Origin: a virus
IMG/VR virus record: IMGVR_UViG_3300027970_000710
Span: 1 to 37,401 of that record
Length of the DNA stretch: 37,401 bases
Strand: one strand, 5' to 3'
Part shown: positions 16,145 to 23,412 of the stretch, in pieces
Numbering within the stretch: position 1 is the stretch's first letter
How the letters are laid out: every line of letters begins with the position of its first letter
Made by a program: the position numbers and the translations under genes
Notes under the pieces: model-generated
What the model was told of the DNA's origin: nothing
Databases searched by the model: none
Seen by the model: only the letters and a program-made list of their open reading frames with translations

Positions 16145-17185
16145 ATGGCAGTTGATTATAAAGCCTTGCTGAGTAATATCAAGCAGGAAGAAATTACAAC
16201 ACCGGTAGATGAAAATTTTCATTCCCGGGTTTTAATTATTGATGCATTAAATCTATTCTTTAGAAACTTTGCAACCATTAATATGACAAACTCTGACGGA
16301 GCTCATATTGGAGGTCTAGCAGGTTCAATTAGATCACTAGGATCTTTGGTACAGCTTGTACAACCGACCGGGGTGTATGTAATCTTTGACGGGGTAGGAT
16401 CTTCCACAAATAGAAAAAATCTGTTACCGGAATACAAATCAAACCGAGGAATAACTAGAATTACAAATTGGGATGCTTTTGATGACTTAGATGATGAGAA
16501 TGATGCAAAAGTTGGTCAAATTACTAGATTCATTCACTACCTTCAATGTCTACCGATCAAAGTTGGTATGATTGATAAAGCAGAAGCAGATGATATGATT
16601 GCTTACATGGCTAAGGAATTACCTGAAAGATTTGATTCACAGGTTATTATGGTATCTTCAGATAAAGATTACCTTCAATTAGTATCAGACAAAGTAACTC
16701 TGTACCGTCCGGTTACTAAAGTATTTTATGGACCGAAGGATGTTAAGAAGGAATTTATGATTCATCCGGATAATTTTATTATTTATAAAACCATGCTTGG
16801 GGATCAATCAGATAAGATCGAAGGCATTAAAGGATTAGGACCTAAGACGCTTTTAAAATTATTCCCAGATATTATGACCGTCCCTATGACTCTAGAAGAT
16901 GTTTTCCAGCATGCTGAAGACAATCTCTCAAAGCATAAAGTGTATGCCCAGATTTTATTCCGAAGACAGAATCTTGAGAATCATTACAAGTTAATGGATT
17001 TAAAAAATCCAATCTTAGATGATAGACAGATTGCTTACATCAACGAACTAATCAATGAGGAGAATAACGACTTCCATAAAAAGCAATTCTTACAACTCTA
17101 TGAACTTGATGGCATCGGGCATTTTCTAAAGGACCCTAATTTTTGGGTTACAGATATTTTCTTCAAGCTTGCTAAACACAAGTAA
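16145..17185 (+). CDS. 5'-3' exonuclease / flap endonuclease (T4 RNase H-like)
   Basis: A 346-residue FEN-family nuclease. Metal-binding acidic motifs appear in order: VLIIDALNLFFRNF (first Asp ~33), YVIFDG (~80), DKAEADDMIAYMA, MVSSDKDYLQLV, and GDQSDKIEGIKGLGPKTLLK, which includes the helix-hairpin-helix (GIKGLGPKT). Such enzymes remove RNA primers and flaps during lagging-strand synthesis. I choose ATG 16145 (MAVDYK) rather than the formal TTG at 16109, because 16109 lies in the terminator/promoter and would be upstream of the expected transcription start. It precedes the helicase gene and is part of the replication block. Confidence 0.88.
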   Translation: MAVDYKALLSNIKQEEITTPVDENFHSRVLIIDALNLFFRNFATINMTNSDGAHIGGLAGSIRSLGSLVQLVQPTGVYVIFDGVGSSTNRKNLLPEYKSNRGITRITNWDAFDDLDDENDAKVGQITRFIHYLQCLPIKVGMIDKAEADDMIAYMAKELPERFDSQVIMVSSDKDYLQLVSDKVTLYRPVTKVFYGPKDVKKEFMIHPDNFIIYKTMLGDQSDKIEGIKGLGPKTLLKLFPDIMTVPMTLEDVFQHAEDNLSKHKVYAQILFRRQNLENHYKLMDLKNPILDDRQIAYINELINEENNDFHKKQFLQLYELDGIGHFLKDPNFWVTDIFFKLAKHK

Positions 17186-17199
17186 AGTTCGTATATTTA
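17169..17199 (+). promoter_or_regulatory. Host-like promoter TTGC-N19-TATATTTA for the helicase gene
   Basis: TTGC 17169-17172 lies inside the end of the nuclease gene; TATATTTA is at 17192-17199 with TTCG just before it. The 30-base leader contains two AAGTTAT strings before the ATG at 17230. Confidence 0.65.
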
Positions 17200-17229
17200 G
17201 AGTATAATAAGTTATAAAGAAGAAGTTAT

Positions 17230-18012
17230 ATGGCAGCATTAAAGACCCTCATCGATTATGGAGCTCCTTTCCAGGTAAAGACCATTGGAGCATTATTAAC
17301 GCGAAAAGAATTCGTACAGAATATTCATGATATTTTATCTGATGAGCATTTCCCGAACCCAGCTCACAAATGGATTATAAATGAAATCCTGCAGTATTGG
17401 AATAAGTACCACACGGTTATTTCCATGGACACTCTAAAGATAGAAGTTAAGAAAATTGATAACGACGTTCTTAAAACTTCTATTGTTGAGCAGTTAAAAG
17501 AAGCCTACAGACATTCTGATGATGAACTTCAGTATGTAGAAGAAGAATTTACAGCCTTCTGTAAAAACCAGCAATTAAAAACAGCATTACTTTCATCAGT
17601 TGATTTACTAAATTCAGGTGACTACGATAACATTCGGCACTTGATTGATAACGCGTTAAAGGCCGGACAGGATAGGAATATTGGGCACGAATATAATAAA
17701 GATATTGAGACCCGATACCGGGAGGATTATCGCCCCACTATTCCTACTCCCTGGCCTATGTTAAACCAATTAACCCAGGGAGGCTTTGGCCCAGGTGACC
17801 TAGGGATTGTATTCGGTAACCCGGGAGGAGGGAAGTGTTTAGATGAAAACGCAATGATTGAAATTGAATACCCGGAGTATGGATTAGAGTTAGTTAACAA
17901 CCAAGGCAAAACATACACGCTCTGGATACAACCTTGGGAAGAGTTTAATATTGACGGGTATCATTTATATGGGTGGCAGGTAAACAACCTCTTTACCAAC
18001 TTAAAAAAGTAA
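17230..18012 (+). CDS. Replicative DNA helicase (gp41/DnaB), N-extein fused to split-intein N half
   Basis: Residues 1-202 are the N-terminal part of a gp41/DnaB-type helicase: an all-helical N domain, a linker (DYRPTIPTPWPMLNQLTQGG) and a RecA-fold start GPGDLGIVFGNPGGGK. The P-loop GNPGGGK is cut exactly before its Ser/Thr. Residue Cys203 begins an intein (CLDENAMIEIEYPEYGLELV), and the frame stops after 58 intein residues (LFTNLKK-stop). The missing helicase half is coded at 18946 in the same frame but after a separate endonuclease gene. Protein trans-splicing would join residue Lys202 to Ser139 of the second protein, giving GNPGGGKS and a 456-residue enzyme, close to T4 gp41 (475). Without splicing the ATPase has no functional P-loop, so splicing must work for replication. 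Confidence 0.88.
   Translation: MAALKTLIDYGAPFQVKTIGALLTRKEFVQNIHDILSDEHFPNPAHKWIINEILQYWNKYHTVISMDTLKIEVKKIDNDVLKTSIVEQLKEAYRHSDDELQYVEEEFTAFCKNQQLKTALLSSVDLLNSGDYDNIRHLIDNALKAGQDRNIGHEYNKDIETRYREDYRPTIPTPWPMLNQLTQGGFGPGDLGIVFGNPGGGKCLDENAMIEIEYPEYGLELVNNQGKTYTLWIQPWEEFNIDGYHLYGWQVNNLFTNLKK
17836..18012 (+). other. Split intein N fragment in the helicase
   Basis: Fifty-eight residues starting with the nucleophile Cys (codon 17836-17838) in CLDENAMIEIE, the block A pattern. No block B (TxxH) is present; that block is found in the C fragment. The last ~30 residues, from about GKTYTLWIQPW on, do not look like the usual intein sequence and may derive from the endonuclease invasion. Confidence 0.8.
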
Positions 18013-18028
18013 ACACCAAAACAGGAAT

Positions 18029-18088
18029 CCCGGTGGGGGTAAGTCTATTTATAATAAAGCACTTTATGAATATAGAAAAACCACCGGG
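18029..18088 (+). promoter_or_regulatory. Late promoter and start codon enclosed in a nested hairpin
   Basis: Outer arms CCCGGTGG (18029-18036) and CCACCGGG (18081-18088) are perfect complements; a middle pair is TCTAT (18044-18048) with ATAGA (18072-18076); the inner hairpin ATAAAG-CA-CTTTAT (18053-18066 approx.) takes in the start of ATG 18066. TATTTATAA lies at 18046-18054. Transcripts coming from the helicase promoter can fold the whole structure; transcripts started at the box lack the left arms. Confidence 0.6.
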
Positions 18089-18983
18089 GCTAACTTGTCA
18101 AATTTGCGGACACTGGGAGCCAAGAGCCTTGAACACTCACCTTATTGCTGAGCACAACTTAAAAACAACAGAGTATAAACATCAATACCCTAAAGCGAAA
18201 ACAATGACCGGACACAGTAAGAGAACAATTGACTATTGGATGGCACAAGGGTACACATTAACACAAGCACAAGGAGAAATAAAAAACACCCAGAAGCAAG
18301 GAAAGCAGCAGTTTATACAAAAGAAAATAGAGACAGGGCAGACAGTGGAGCAGGCACAGCAGGAGTGGAATAAGAAACAAGCAAAAAATTCAAAAAGAGC
18401 TTCTGAATATTGGGTAAGCAGAGGTTTTTCGGAGCAAGAAGCAAAACACCACCAATCCATTCAGCAGAGCAAATACAGTGCCAAGTCAAATAGGTTCACT
18501 GGGAAACATCATACAACAGCAAGCAAACAGAAAATCTCAGAAACAATGCAAAAGCATGTTGAAAACCACGGACCTGAGGAATGGGCGCAGAAAATGTATA
18601 GAGGAAGAGTGGGAGTACAGTCAGCAGGAGAAGTTAAATGTTATCTAGAATTACAAAAGCATTTACCGGATTTAAAAGCTAACATAACACTAGGTAGCTA
18701 TATCGCAGATATGGTCTACGAAAGTACGGTAATTGAATACTACGGAGATTTTTGGCATGCTAACCCGCAAATATACAAACAAGAAACTTTACCCCTAATA
18801 GGGAATACACAGAGGATACATATTAGAGATAAAAAACGAGTTGAGAAATTTGCAGAATTAGGGTATAGTACGTATATTATATGGGAAGCAGATTGGAAGA
18901 AAAATAAAGAAGAACAAATAAAACAAATTAAAAAATATATAAGTTATGAAAATACAAACACGAACAAAAACACAGAAAATTAA
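18066..18983 (+). CDS. Free-standing Vsr-like (EDxHD type) homing endonuclease within the fractured helicase locus
   Basis: A 305-residue protein in a different frame from the helicase halves. N-terminus: TCQICGHWEPRALNTHLIAEH (11-31), a C2H2-type zinc finger, and a NUMOD-like lysine-rich middle (with GFSEQEAKHHQSIQQSKY and GKHHTTASKQKISETM). The C-terminal ~110 residues carry a Vsr-fold nuclease: EVKCYLELQ, YIADMV, VIEYYGDFWHANPQIY, RDKKRVEKFAELGY and YIIWEADW. This matches the endonuclease family known from metagenomic 'fractured genes' with split inteins (Dassa and co-workers). I choose ATG 18066, 12 bases after the TATTTATAA box, instead of ATG 17973, which is inside the intein fragment. 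Its 3' end overlaps the next gene by 38 bases. Confidence 0.82.
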   Translation: MNIEKPPGLTCQICGHWEPRALNTHLIAEHNLKTTEYKHQYPKAKTMTGHSKRTIDYWMAQGYTLTQAQGEIKNTQKQGKQQFIQKKIETGQTVEQAQQEWNKKQAKNSKRASEYWVSRGFSEQEAKHHQSIQQSKYSAKSNRFTGKHHTTASKQKISETMQKHVENHGPEEWAQKMYRGRVGVQSAGEVKCYLELQKHLPDLKANITLGSYIADMVYESTVIEYYGDFWHANPQIYKQETLPLIGNTQRIHIRDKKRVEKFAELGYSTYIIWEADWKKNKEEQIKQIKKYISYENTNTNKNTEN

Positions 18984-19359
18984 AATCGGAGATCTATTCT
19001 TTAAATTGGGAATTGAACCGCGACCGGAAAATATGTACCTTACGGAGTTTGACCTTAAAGTAAAAACACCTTACGGATTTAAACCAATAGTAACGTTATT
19101 CACAACAGAAAGACAACCCTCAATAACAACAACCTTTAGCAATGGAGAATCTTTAAATACATCAGGACACCACTTATTTAAAACAGAAAATAGAGAATGG
19201 GTAAAAGCTGAAGAACTAACCCCTAATGATCTGATACTTACAGAAGAGGGCGTAACTAAGGTAAGTAAGCAAGTAGTTGATAAAAAAGAAAAAGTAATGT
19301 ACGATCTTTCGGTAGCAGATGTATTTTGCTATTACAGTAACGGTATATTATCCCACAAT
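18946..19359 (+). other. Split intein C fragment in the helicase (138 aa, contains block B)
   Basis: The fragment begins MKIQTRTKTQKIKIGDLFFK, which resembles the 'kIkIgDLf' strand normally close to the intein N-terminus. Block B is LNTSGHHLFKTENREW followed by VKAEELTPNDLIL (about 70-98), and blocks F/G are VMYDLSVADVFCYYSNG and ILSHN. Because block B lies in this half, the break is far upstream of the usual site. Confidence 0.8.
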
Positions 19360-20124
19360 TCCTGGATGATGGTTGCAATGGCCGCTCACGCAGTTAAGAT
19401 GGGGTATAATGTCGTTTATTATACCTTGGAATTAGGGCAGGATTATGTAGGTAAACGATTTGACTGCTTCTTTACCGGACATTCTATCGAGGAGATTCAA
19501 CATCATAGATCAGAGGTTGAGCGCATAGTTGAAGGCCTGGCCGGTAAGTTGATAGTAAAAGAGTATCCGCCTAAAGGAGCCACTGTAGCAACCTTGAAAT
19601 CCCATCTTCAAAAGTGTATTGATGCTGATGTAAAACCTGATTTAGTTATTATCGACTATATTGATTACTTGAGAGCACCTTCCAAGAAATTTGCCGAGCG
19701 TAAGGATGAGATTGATGACTTGTATGTAAGTTGCAAAGGACTTGCTAAGGAATTTAAAGTAACCGTACTCTCACCTTCACAGGTTAACCGAATGGGAGCC
19801 AAGGATGATATCATCGAAGGAGATAAAGCAGCAGGTTCATACGATAAAATTATGGTTGCCGATTTCTGTTTATCCTTATCTAGAAAAAAGGAAGATAAGG
19901 TTCATGGAACAGGCCGAGTGCATATTATGAAGAACAGATACGGGATGGACGGTATGACTTTCGGAGCTAAGATTGATACTAACAACGGCCATATTGAATT
20001 AACAGAAGATATGCCGACTTATGAGGATACTAGCCCCAGTAGCACTACCTCATTCTCACAAGTTGATTCATTCGATAAACGAGAGCTTGCTAAGAAATTT
20101 GCACAACTTTCTAATTTCTCTTAA
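18946..20124 (+). CDS. Replicative DNA helicase (gp41/DnaB), split-intein C half fused to C-extein
   Basis: Residues 1-138 are the C fragment of the helicase intein, ending GILSHN; Ser139 is the +1 nucleophile and also the P-loop Ser. Residues 139-392 are the rest of the RecA-fold motor: SWMMVAMAAHAVKMGYNVVY, the catalytic Glu in YYTLELGQ, Walker B DLVIIDYIDYL, the sensor-like region TVLSPSQVNRMG, and the arginine-containing end VHIMKNRYGMDG. The start ATG 18946 lies inside the endonuclease gene and is preceded by AAGTT. After trans-splicing with the 17230 product the enzyme would unwind DNA ahead of the replication fork as a hexamer. Seen directly: complementarity of the two halves at the P-loop. 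Inferred: activity of the intein. Confidence 0.88.
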   Translation: MKIQTRTKTQKIKIGDLFFKLGIEPRPENMYLTEFDLKVKTPYGFKPIVTLFTTERQPSITTTFSNGESLNTSGHHLFKTENREWVKAEELTPNDLILTEEGVTKVSKQVVDKKEKVMYDLSVADVFCYYSNGILSHNSWMMVAMAAHAVKMGYNVVYYTLELGQDYVGKRFDCFFTGHSIEEIQHHRSEVERIVEGLAGKLIVKEYPPKGATVATLKSHLQKCIDADVKPDLVIIDYIDYLRAPSKKFAERKDEIDDLYVSCKGLAKEFKVTVLSPSQVNRMGAKDDIIEGDKAAGSYDKIMVADFCLSLSRKKEDKVHGTGRVHIMKNRYGMDGMTFGAKIDTNNGHIELTEDMPTYEDTSPSSTTSFSQVDSFDKRELAKKFAQLSNFS

Positions 20125-20183
20125 AAAAACAGGGAATTTTTAATTAAAACTAGATACTTATCAAATACAATAGGAAATAAAAA

Positions 20184-21446
20184 ATGGATATTAGTCAAAA
20201 AATTTTAAGCGATGTAACAGTCTTCTTAAAATACGCAAAGTACAAGCCGGAATTAAGCCGGAGAGAAACCTGGCAAGAACTGGTTATGAGGAACAAAGAG
20301 ATGCACCAGAAGAAATACCCTCAACTTGCCGAGGAGATTGAAGCAGCTTATAAATACGTCTACGATAAGAAGATTTTACCTTCAATGCGTTCTATGCAGT
20401 TTGCCGGACGGCCTATTGAGGTGAATCCTGCCCGTATTTACAACTGTGCTTTTTTACCAATTGATGATTGGAGAGCATTTGGAGAAGTAATGTTCCTACT
20501 TTTAGGAGGAACCGGAGTAGGTTATTCAGTTCAGTATGATCATATTGAAAAACTACCTGAGATTAGAAAACCAAATCCGAATAGATCGAAGAGATTCTTG
20601 ATCGGAGATTCAATTGAAGGATGGGCTGATGCAGTTAAAATCCTAATGAAGTCTTACTTCAGAGGAACTTCCACAATACTTTTTGATTATTCAGATATTA
20701 GACCAAAAGGTGCAAGATTAGTTACTGCAGGGGGTAAAGCACCCGGACCTGCTCCTTTGAGAGAATGCCTTACTAAATTACAGGGTATGCTTGAGGCGAA
20801 AAAAGACGGGGAACGTTTAACCACTATCGAAGTTCATGATATGGTTTGTCATATTGCTGACGCAGTACTGGCAGGTGGTATCAGAAGAGCTGCTTTGATC
20901 TCCTTATTCTCTGCCGATGATGATGAGATGATTGCTTGTAAATCAGGCGACTGGTGGGAATTGAATCCCCAGCGTGGAAGAGCAAACAACTCAGCAGTTC
21001 TTTTAAGATCAACTACTGAGAAAGAACAATTCTTAGATATTTGGAAAAGAATTGAAGCATCAGGAGCAGGAGAGCCAGGAATCTACTTTACTAATAATTT
21101 AGAGTGGGGAACCAATCCTTGCTGCTTTGTTGCCGACACTCAAATAGAGTTGGAGAATGGCAAAAAGAGTATTCTAGAGATTGTTGAAGGTTTGGAAAAA
21201 GGAGAGACCTATAAAGTACAAACCTACAACGAGGAAACACGTCAAATAGAGCTTCAAACTGTTAGAGCGGGAATACTTTCAAGAAAAGACAGTGTAGTTG
21301 TTGAACTTGAAGTAGAAGAAGATGGAGTGGTCTACCGTGTTAGTTGTACACCGGATCATAGGTTCTATACAACAAATAGAGGGTGGGTTGAATGTATGAA
21401 CTTAACACACGAAGATGATCTTGTAATATTTAACAAAGAAAAGTAA
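20184..21446 (+). CDS. nrdJ: Class II ribonucleotide reductase (NrdJ), N-extein fused to split-intein N half
   Basis: Residues 1-313 form the first half of an adenosylcobalamin-type reductase: PSMRSMQFAGRPIEVNPARI, NCAF with a redox Cys (88), LLLGGTGVGYSVQYDHIEKL, ADAVLAGGIRRAALISLFSADD, and GAGEPGIYFTNNLEWGTNPC. Asn311 and Cys313 are the N and the thiyl-radical Cys of the reductase motif NxCxE. Cys314 starts the intein (CFVADTQIELENG), 107 residues long, with block B as CTPDHRFYTTNRGWVECM. The stop TAA is at 21444-21446. The remaining motif residues C-E come from the second gene at 22331. The enzyme would reduce ribonucleotides for phage DNA synthesis. The insertion point resembles that of the known NrdJ-1 split intein (NPC/SEI flanks). 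Confidence 0.9.
   Translation: MDISQKILSDVTVFLKYAKYKPELSRRETWQELVMRNKEMHQKKYPQLAEEIEAAYKYVYDKKILPSMRSMQFAGRPIEVNPARIYNCAFLPIDDWRAFGEVMFLLLGGTGVGYSVQYDHIEKLPEIRKPNPNRSKRFLIGDSIEGWADAVKILMKSYFRGTSTILFDYSDIRPKGARLVTAGGKAPGPAPLRECLTKLQGMLEAKKDGERLTTIEVHDMVCHIADAVLAGGIRRAALISLFSADDDEMIACKSGDWWELNPQRGRANNSAVLLRSTTEKEQFLDIWKRIEASGAGEPGIYFTNNLEWGTNPCCFVADTQIELENGKKSILEIVEGLEKGETYKVQTYNEETRQIELQTVRAGILSRKDSVVVELEVEEDGVVYRVSCTPDHRFYTTNRGWVECMNLTHEDDLVIFNKEK
21123..21446 (+). other. Split intein N fragment in NrdJ (107 aa)
   Basis: Block A CFVADTQIEL at Cys314, then a beta-rich run and block B TPDHRFYTTNRGW with LTHEDDLVIF. Length and content are those of a canonically split intein N half (about 100 residues). 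Confidence 0.88.
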
Positions 21447-21458
21447 AGAGCTGCAACA

Positions 21459-21507
21459 ACTTTAGTGCTATTTCGACTATTTATAATAAAGGAAATAGCA
21501 CTAAAGT
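21459..21507 (+). promoter_or_regulatory. Late promoter in the loop of a perfect 16-bp inverted repeat
   Basis: ACTTTAGTGCTATTTC (21459-21474) is the exact reverse complement of GAAATAGCACTAAAGT (21492-21507). The 17-base loop holds TATTTATAA at 21478-21486. The ATG of the endonuclease follows ten bases after the right arm. Read-through RNA from nrdJ would form a strong hairpin; late RNA starting in the loop would not. Confidence 0.65.
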
Positions 21508-21516
21508 ATAAGCACT

Positions 21517-22326
21517 ATGAAAAATAAAAACGGAGGAAAAGTAAAGAAAGGGAATAACAAAAGCCGAGGGTATATTGGTTACCATACAACTTGGACCGGA
21601 AGCAAAGTTTTTCTGCGAAGCAAAGTTGAGTTTATTTATGCAAGAACCCTAGATCATCAAAAAATAGAGTACAAGGTGGAAAGTATGACATACTGTATAA
21701 ATGGTAAGAATTACAAGCCAGATTTTTTCTTATATAATCAAACAGGGCAGCTATATAAAATAGTTGAGACTAAAGGATGGGATGCAAAAGCTATCTCAGT
21801 AGAATACAAAGAAAAGTTTGCAGAATATTTTTTAAAAATAGGTGTAGAGTATGAAGTTGTTTGGAAGTACCAGAGACTAGTAAACCAGTACAACCTGCAA
21901 GCAGATATACAAGAGTGGGTTAAAAGGTCGATCACCGACTACGAACACGTAAAAAGCACTGCAGGGGAACATAACTCCATGTACGGTAAAAAACACACAC
22001 TGGAGACTAAAGCTCTAATTGCACAAAAAGCAAGGCAGCGACAAACACCAGAATATAGGGAGATGAACTCTAAAAAGCAAAAAGCTTACTGGTCGACTGA
22101 GGAGGGTAAGCAGCGGAGAGAGTTAGTAAGATTGCAAAAACTAGAACTCGCCAAACAAAAAAACCCAATAGTTGTAAGAGAGTGTAAACAGTGTCAGAAC
22201 TCCTTTACATGTAAGCAGAAAAGCACCCGGGAATTTTGCAACGGACAATGTTCACGAAAATGGAACTTTACTAACACCCCCGGTTACGGACAACATAAAA
22301 AGAAAATTAATAAAACAAAAAACTAA
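21517..22326 (+). CDS. Free-standing PD-(D/E)XK homing endonuclease within the fractured nrdJ locus
   Basis: A 269-residue basic protein between the two nrdJ halves. The nuclease part has FLRSKVEFIYARTLDHQKIE with a leading Glu, then NYKPDFFLYNQ and YKIVETKGWD, that is E...PD...ExK of the PD-(D/E)XK fold. Downstream are a NUMOD3-like unit (SMYGKKHTLETKALIAQKAR), a Lys/Arg-rich linker and a C-terminal zinc-binding unit with four Cys (CKQCQNSFTC...FCNGQC). By position it is the mobility gene of the split-intein locus; its nuclease family differs from the Vsr-like enzyme in the helicase locus. Its own TATTTATAA promoter lies in the loop of a 16-bp inverted repeat. Ends four bases before the second nrdJ ORF. 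Confidence 0.8.
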   Translation: MKNKNGGKVKKGNNKSRGYIGYHTTWTGSKVFLRSKVEFIYARTLDHQKIEYKVESMTYCINGKNYKPDFFLYNQTGQLYKIVETKGWDAKAISVEYKEKFAEYFLKIGVEYEVVWKYQRLVNQYNLQADIQEWVKRSITDYEHVKSTAGEHNSMYGKKHTLETKALIAQKARQRQTPEYREMNSKKQKAYWSTEEGKQRRELVRLQKLELAKQKNPIVVRECKQCQNSFTCKQKSTREFCNGQCSRKWNFTNTPGYGQHKKKINKTKN

Positions 22327-22330
22327 AAAA

Positions 22331-22438
22331 ATGGCAAAACTAATAAAAATAACAGTACAGGAGCATACACAGGATGTATATGATCTTGAAGTGGAAAACA
22401 ACCACAACTTCTTTGCAAATGGAATCTTAGCGCATAAC
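22331..22438 (+). other. Split intein C fragment in NrdJ (36 aa)
   Basis: Block F/G residues DVYDLEVENNHNFFANGILAHN with the penultimate His and terminal Asn, followed by Cys+1. The size matches canonical split-intein C halves (about 35-40 residues). Confidence 0.88.
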
Positions 22439-23362
22439 TGTGAAATTGCTTTACGTCCTTTTCAATTTTGTAACTTATGCGAAGTAAATGTTTCGGATAT
22501 TGAGTCTCAAGAAGATTTAAATAACAGAGTAAAGGCAGCATCTTTGATTGGAACCTTACAGGCCGGTTATTCTGACTTTCATTACTTAAGAGAAGTCTGG
22601 AAACGCACTACTGAGAAAGAAGCTTTGATCGGAGTATCAATGACCGGTATCGGCTCAGGAGTTGTTACTCACTGGACTTACAGTATGACCGAAGCAGCTG
22701 AATTAGTAAAGGTGGAGAATGAAAGGGTTGCTAAGATTTTAGGAATCAATAGTGCTGCAAGATGTACTACAGTTAAACCTGCAGGCACAACCTCGCTAAC
22801 ACTTGGAACCTCTAGTGGAATTCACGCCTGGCATAATGATTACTACCTAAGAAGAATGAGAGTAGGTAAGAATGAGGCAATTTATACATACCTTGCAATC
22901 CACCATCCTGACTTATTAGAAGACTGTGTACTCCGTCCTCACGATACTGCAATACTTACAATACCCCAAAAAGCACCAGAGGGAGCAATTCTAAGAACAG
23001 AATCACCTTTTGATCTTTTGGAAAGAGTAAAGCAGGTAACCAAGGAATGGATTAAGCCCGGTCATCGTAAAGGAAACAATAGTCACAACGTTTCTGCTAC
23101 AGTCTCTATTAAAGATGAGGAGTGGGGTACAGTTGGTGAATGGATGTGGGAGAACAGAAAATTCTATAATGGACTTTCAGTTTTAAATTACTCTGGACAT
23201 TCCTATAAGCAGGCTCCCTTTGAGGATTGCACAGAAGAGGAGTATGAAAGATTACTACAGACCTTATCCGATCTTGACTTAACCAAGGTAGTTGAGATGG
23301 AAGATATGACTGATCTAGCAGGAGAAGCGGCTTGTGCCGGTGGCGCTTGTGAGGTAAAATAA
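22331..23362 (+). CDS. nrdJ: Class II ribonucleotide reductase (NrdJ), split-intein C half fused to C-extein
   Basis: Residues 1-36 are a short intein C fragment (YDLEVENNHNFFANGILAHN), and Cys37 is the +1 residue. Cys37-Glu38 continue the active-site motif, so that trans-splicing yields NPC-CE (NxCxE). The rest (307 residues) has the second half of the reductase barrel: ALRPFQFCNLCEVNVSD, GVSMTGIGSG, RCTTVKPAGTTSLTLGTSSG (the P-x-G-T loop), YLRRMRVGKNE, and a final redox pair C-A-G-G-A-C near the end. The spliced enzyme would be 620 residues. Lack of an ATP-cone fits a minimal class II form. A strong terminator follows at 23387. Confidence 0.9.
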   Translation: MAKLIKITVQEHTQDVYDLEVENNHNFFANGILAHNCEIALRPFQFCNLCEVNVSDIESQEDLNNRVKAASLIGTLQAGYSDFHYLREVWKRTTEKEALIGVSMTGIGSGVVTHWTYSMTEAAELVKVENERVAKILGINSAARCTTVKPAGTTSLTLGTSSGIHAWHNDYYLRRMRVGKNEAIYTYLAIHHPDLLEDCVLRPHDTAILTIPQKAPEGAILRTESPFDLLERVKQVTKEWIKPGHRKGNNSHNVSATVSIKDEEWGTVGEWMWENRKFYNGLSVLNYSGHSYKQAPFEDCTEEEYERLLQTLSDLDLTKVVEMEDMTDLAGEAACAGGACEVK

Positions 23363-23386
23363 TCTTAATCTTAACATAATATTAAG

Positions 23387-23412
23387 GCCTGGGTTTTTAC
23401 TCAGGCTTTTTT
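23387..23412 (+). terminator. Intrinsic terminator after nrdJ
   Basis: GCCTGGGT (23387-23394) pairs with ACTCAGGC (23399-23406), eight pairs with one G-U, TTTT loop, then T6. The best terminator in the window. Confidence 0.8.

Noticed and set aside
17973-18065. Longer start for the Vsr-like endonuclease at ATG 17973
   Set aside because: It lies within the intein N fragment and upstream of the gene's own TATTTATAA box; ATG 18066 fits the box and the sequestering hairpin, and the zinc finger begins after it.
18003-18948. Sequencing error or intein decay as cause of the broken helicase frame
   Set aside because: Both halves are intact to the splice junctions, the second half has its own ATG, an endonuclease gene with a promoter fills the gap, and the same design recurs in nrdJ 3 kb away.
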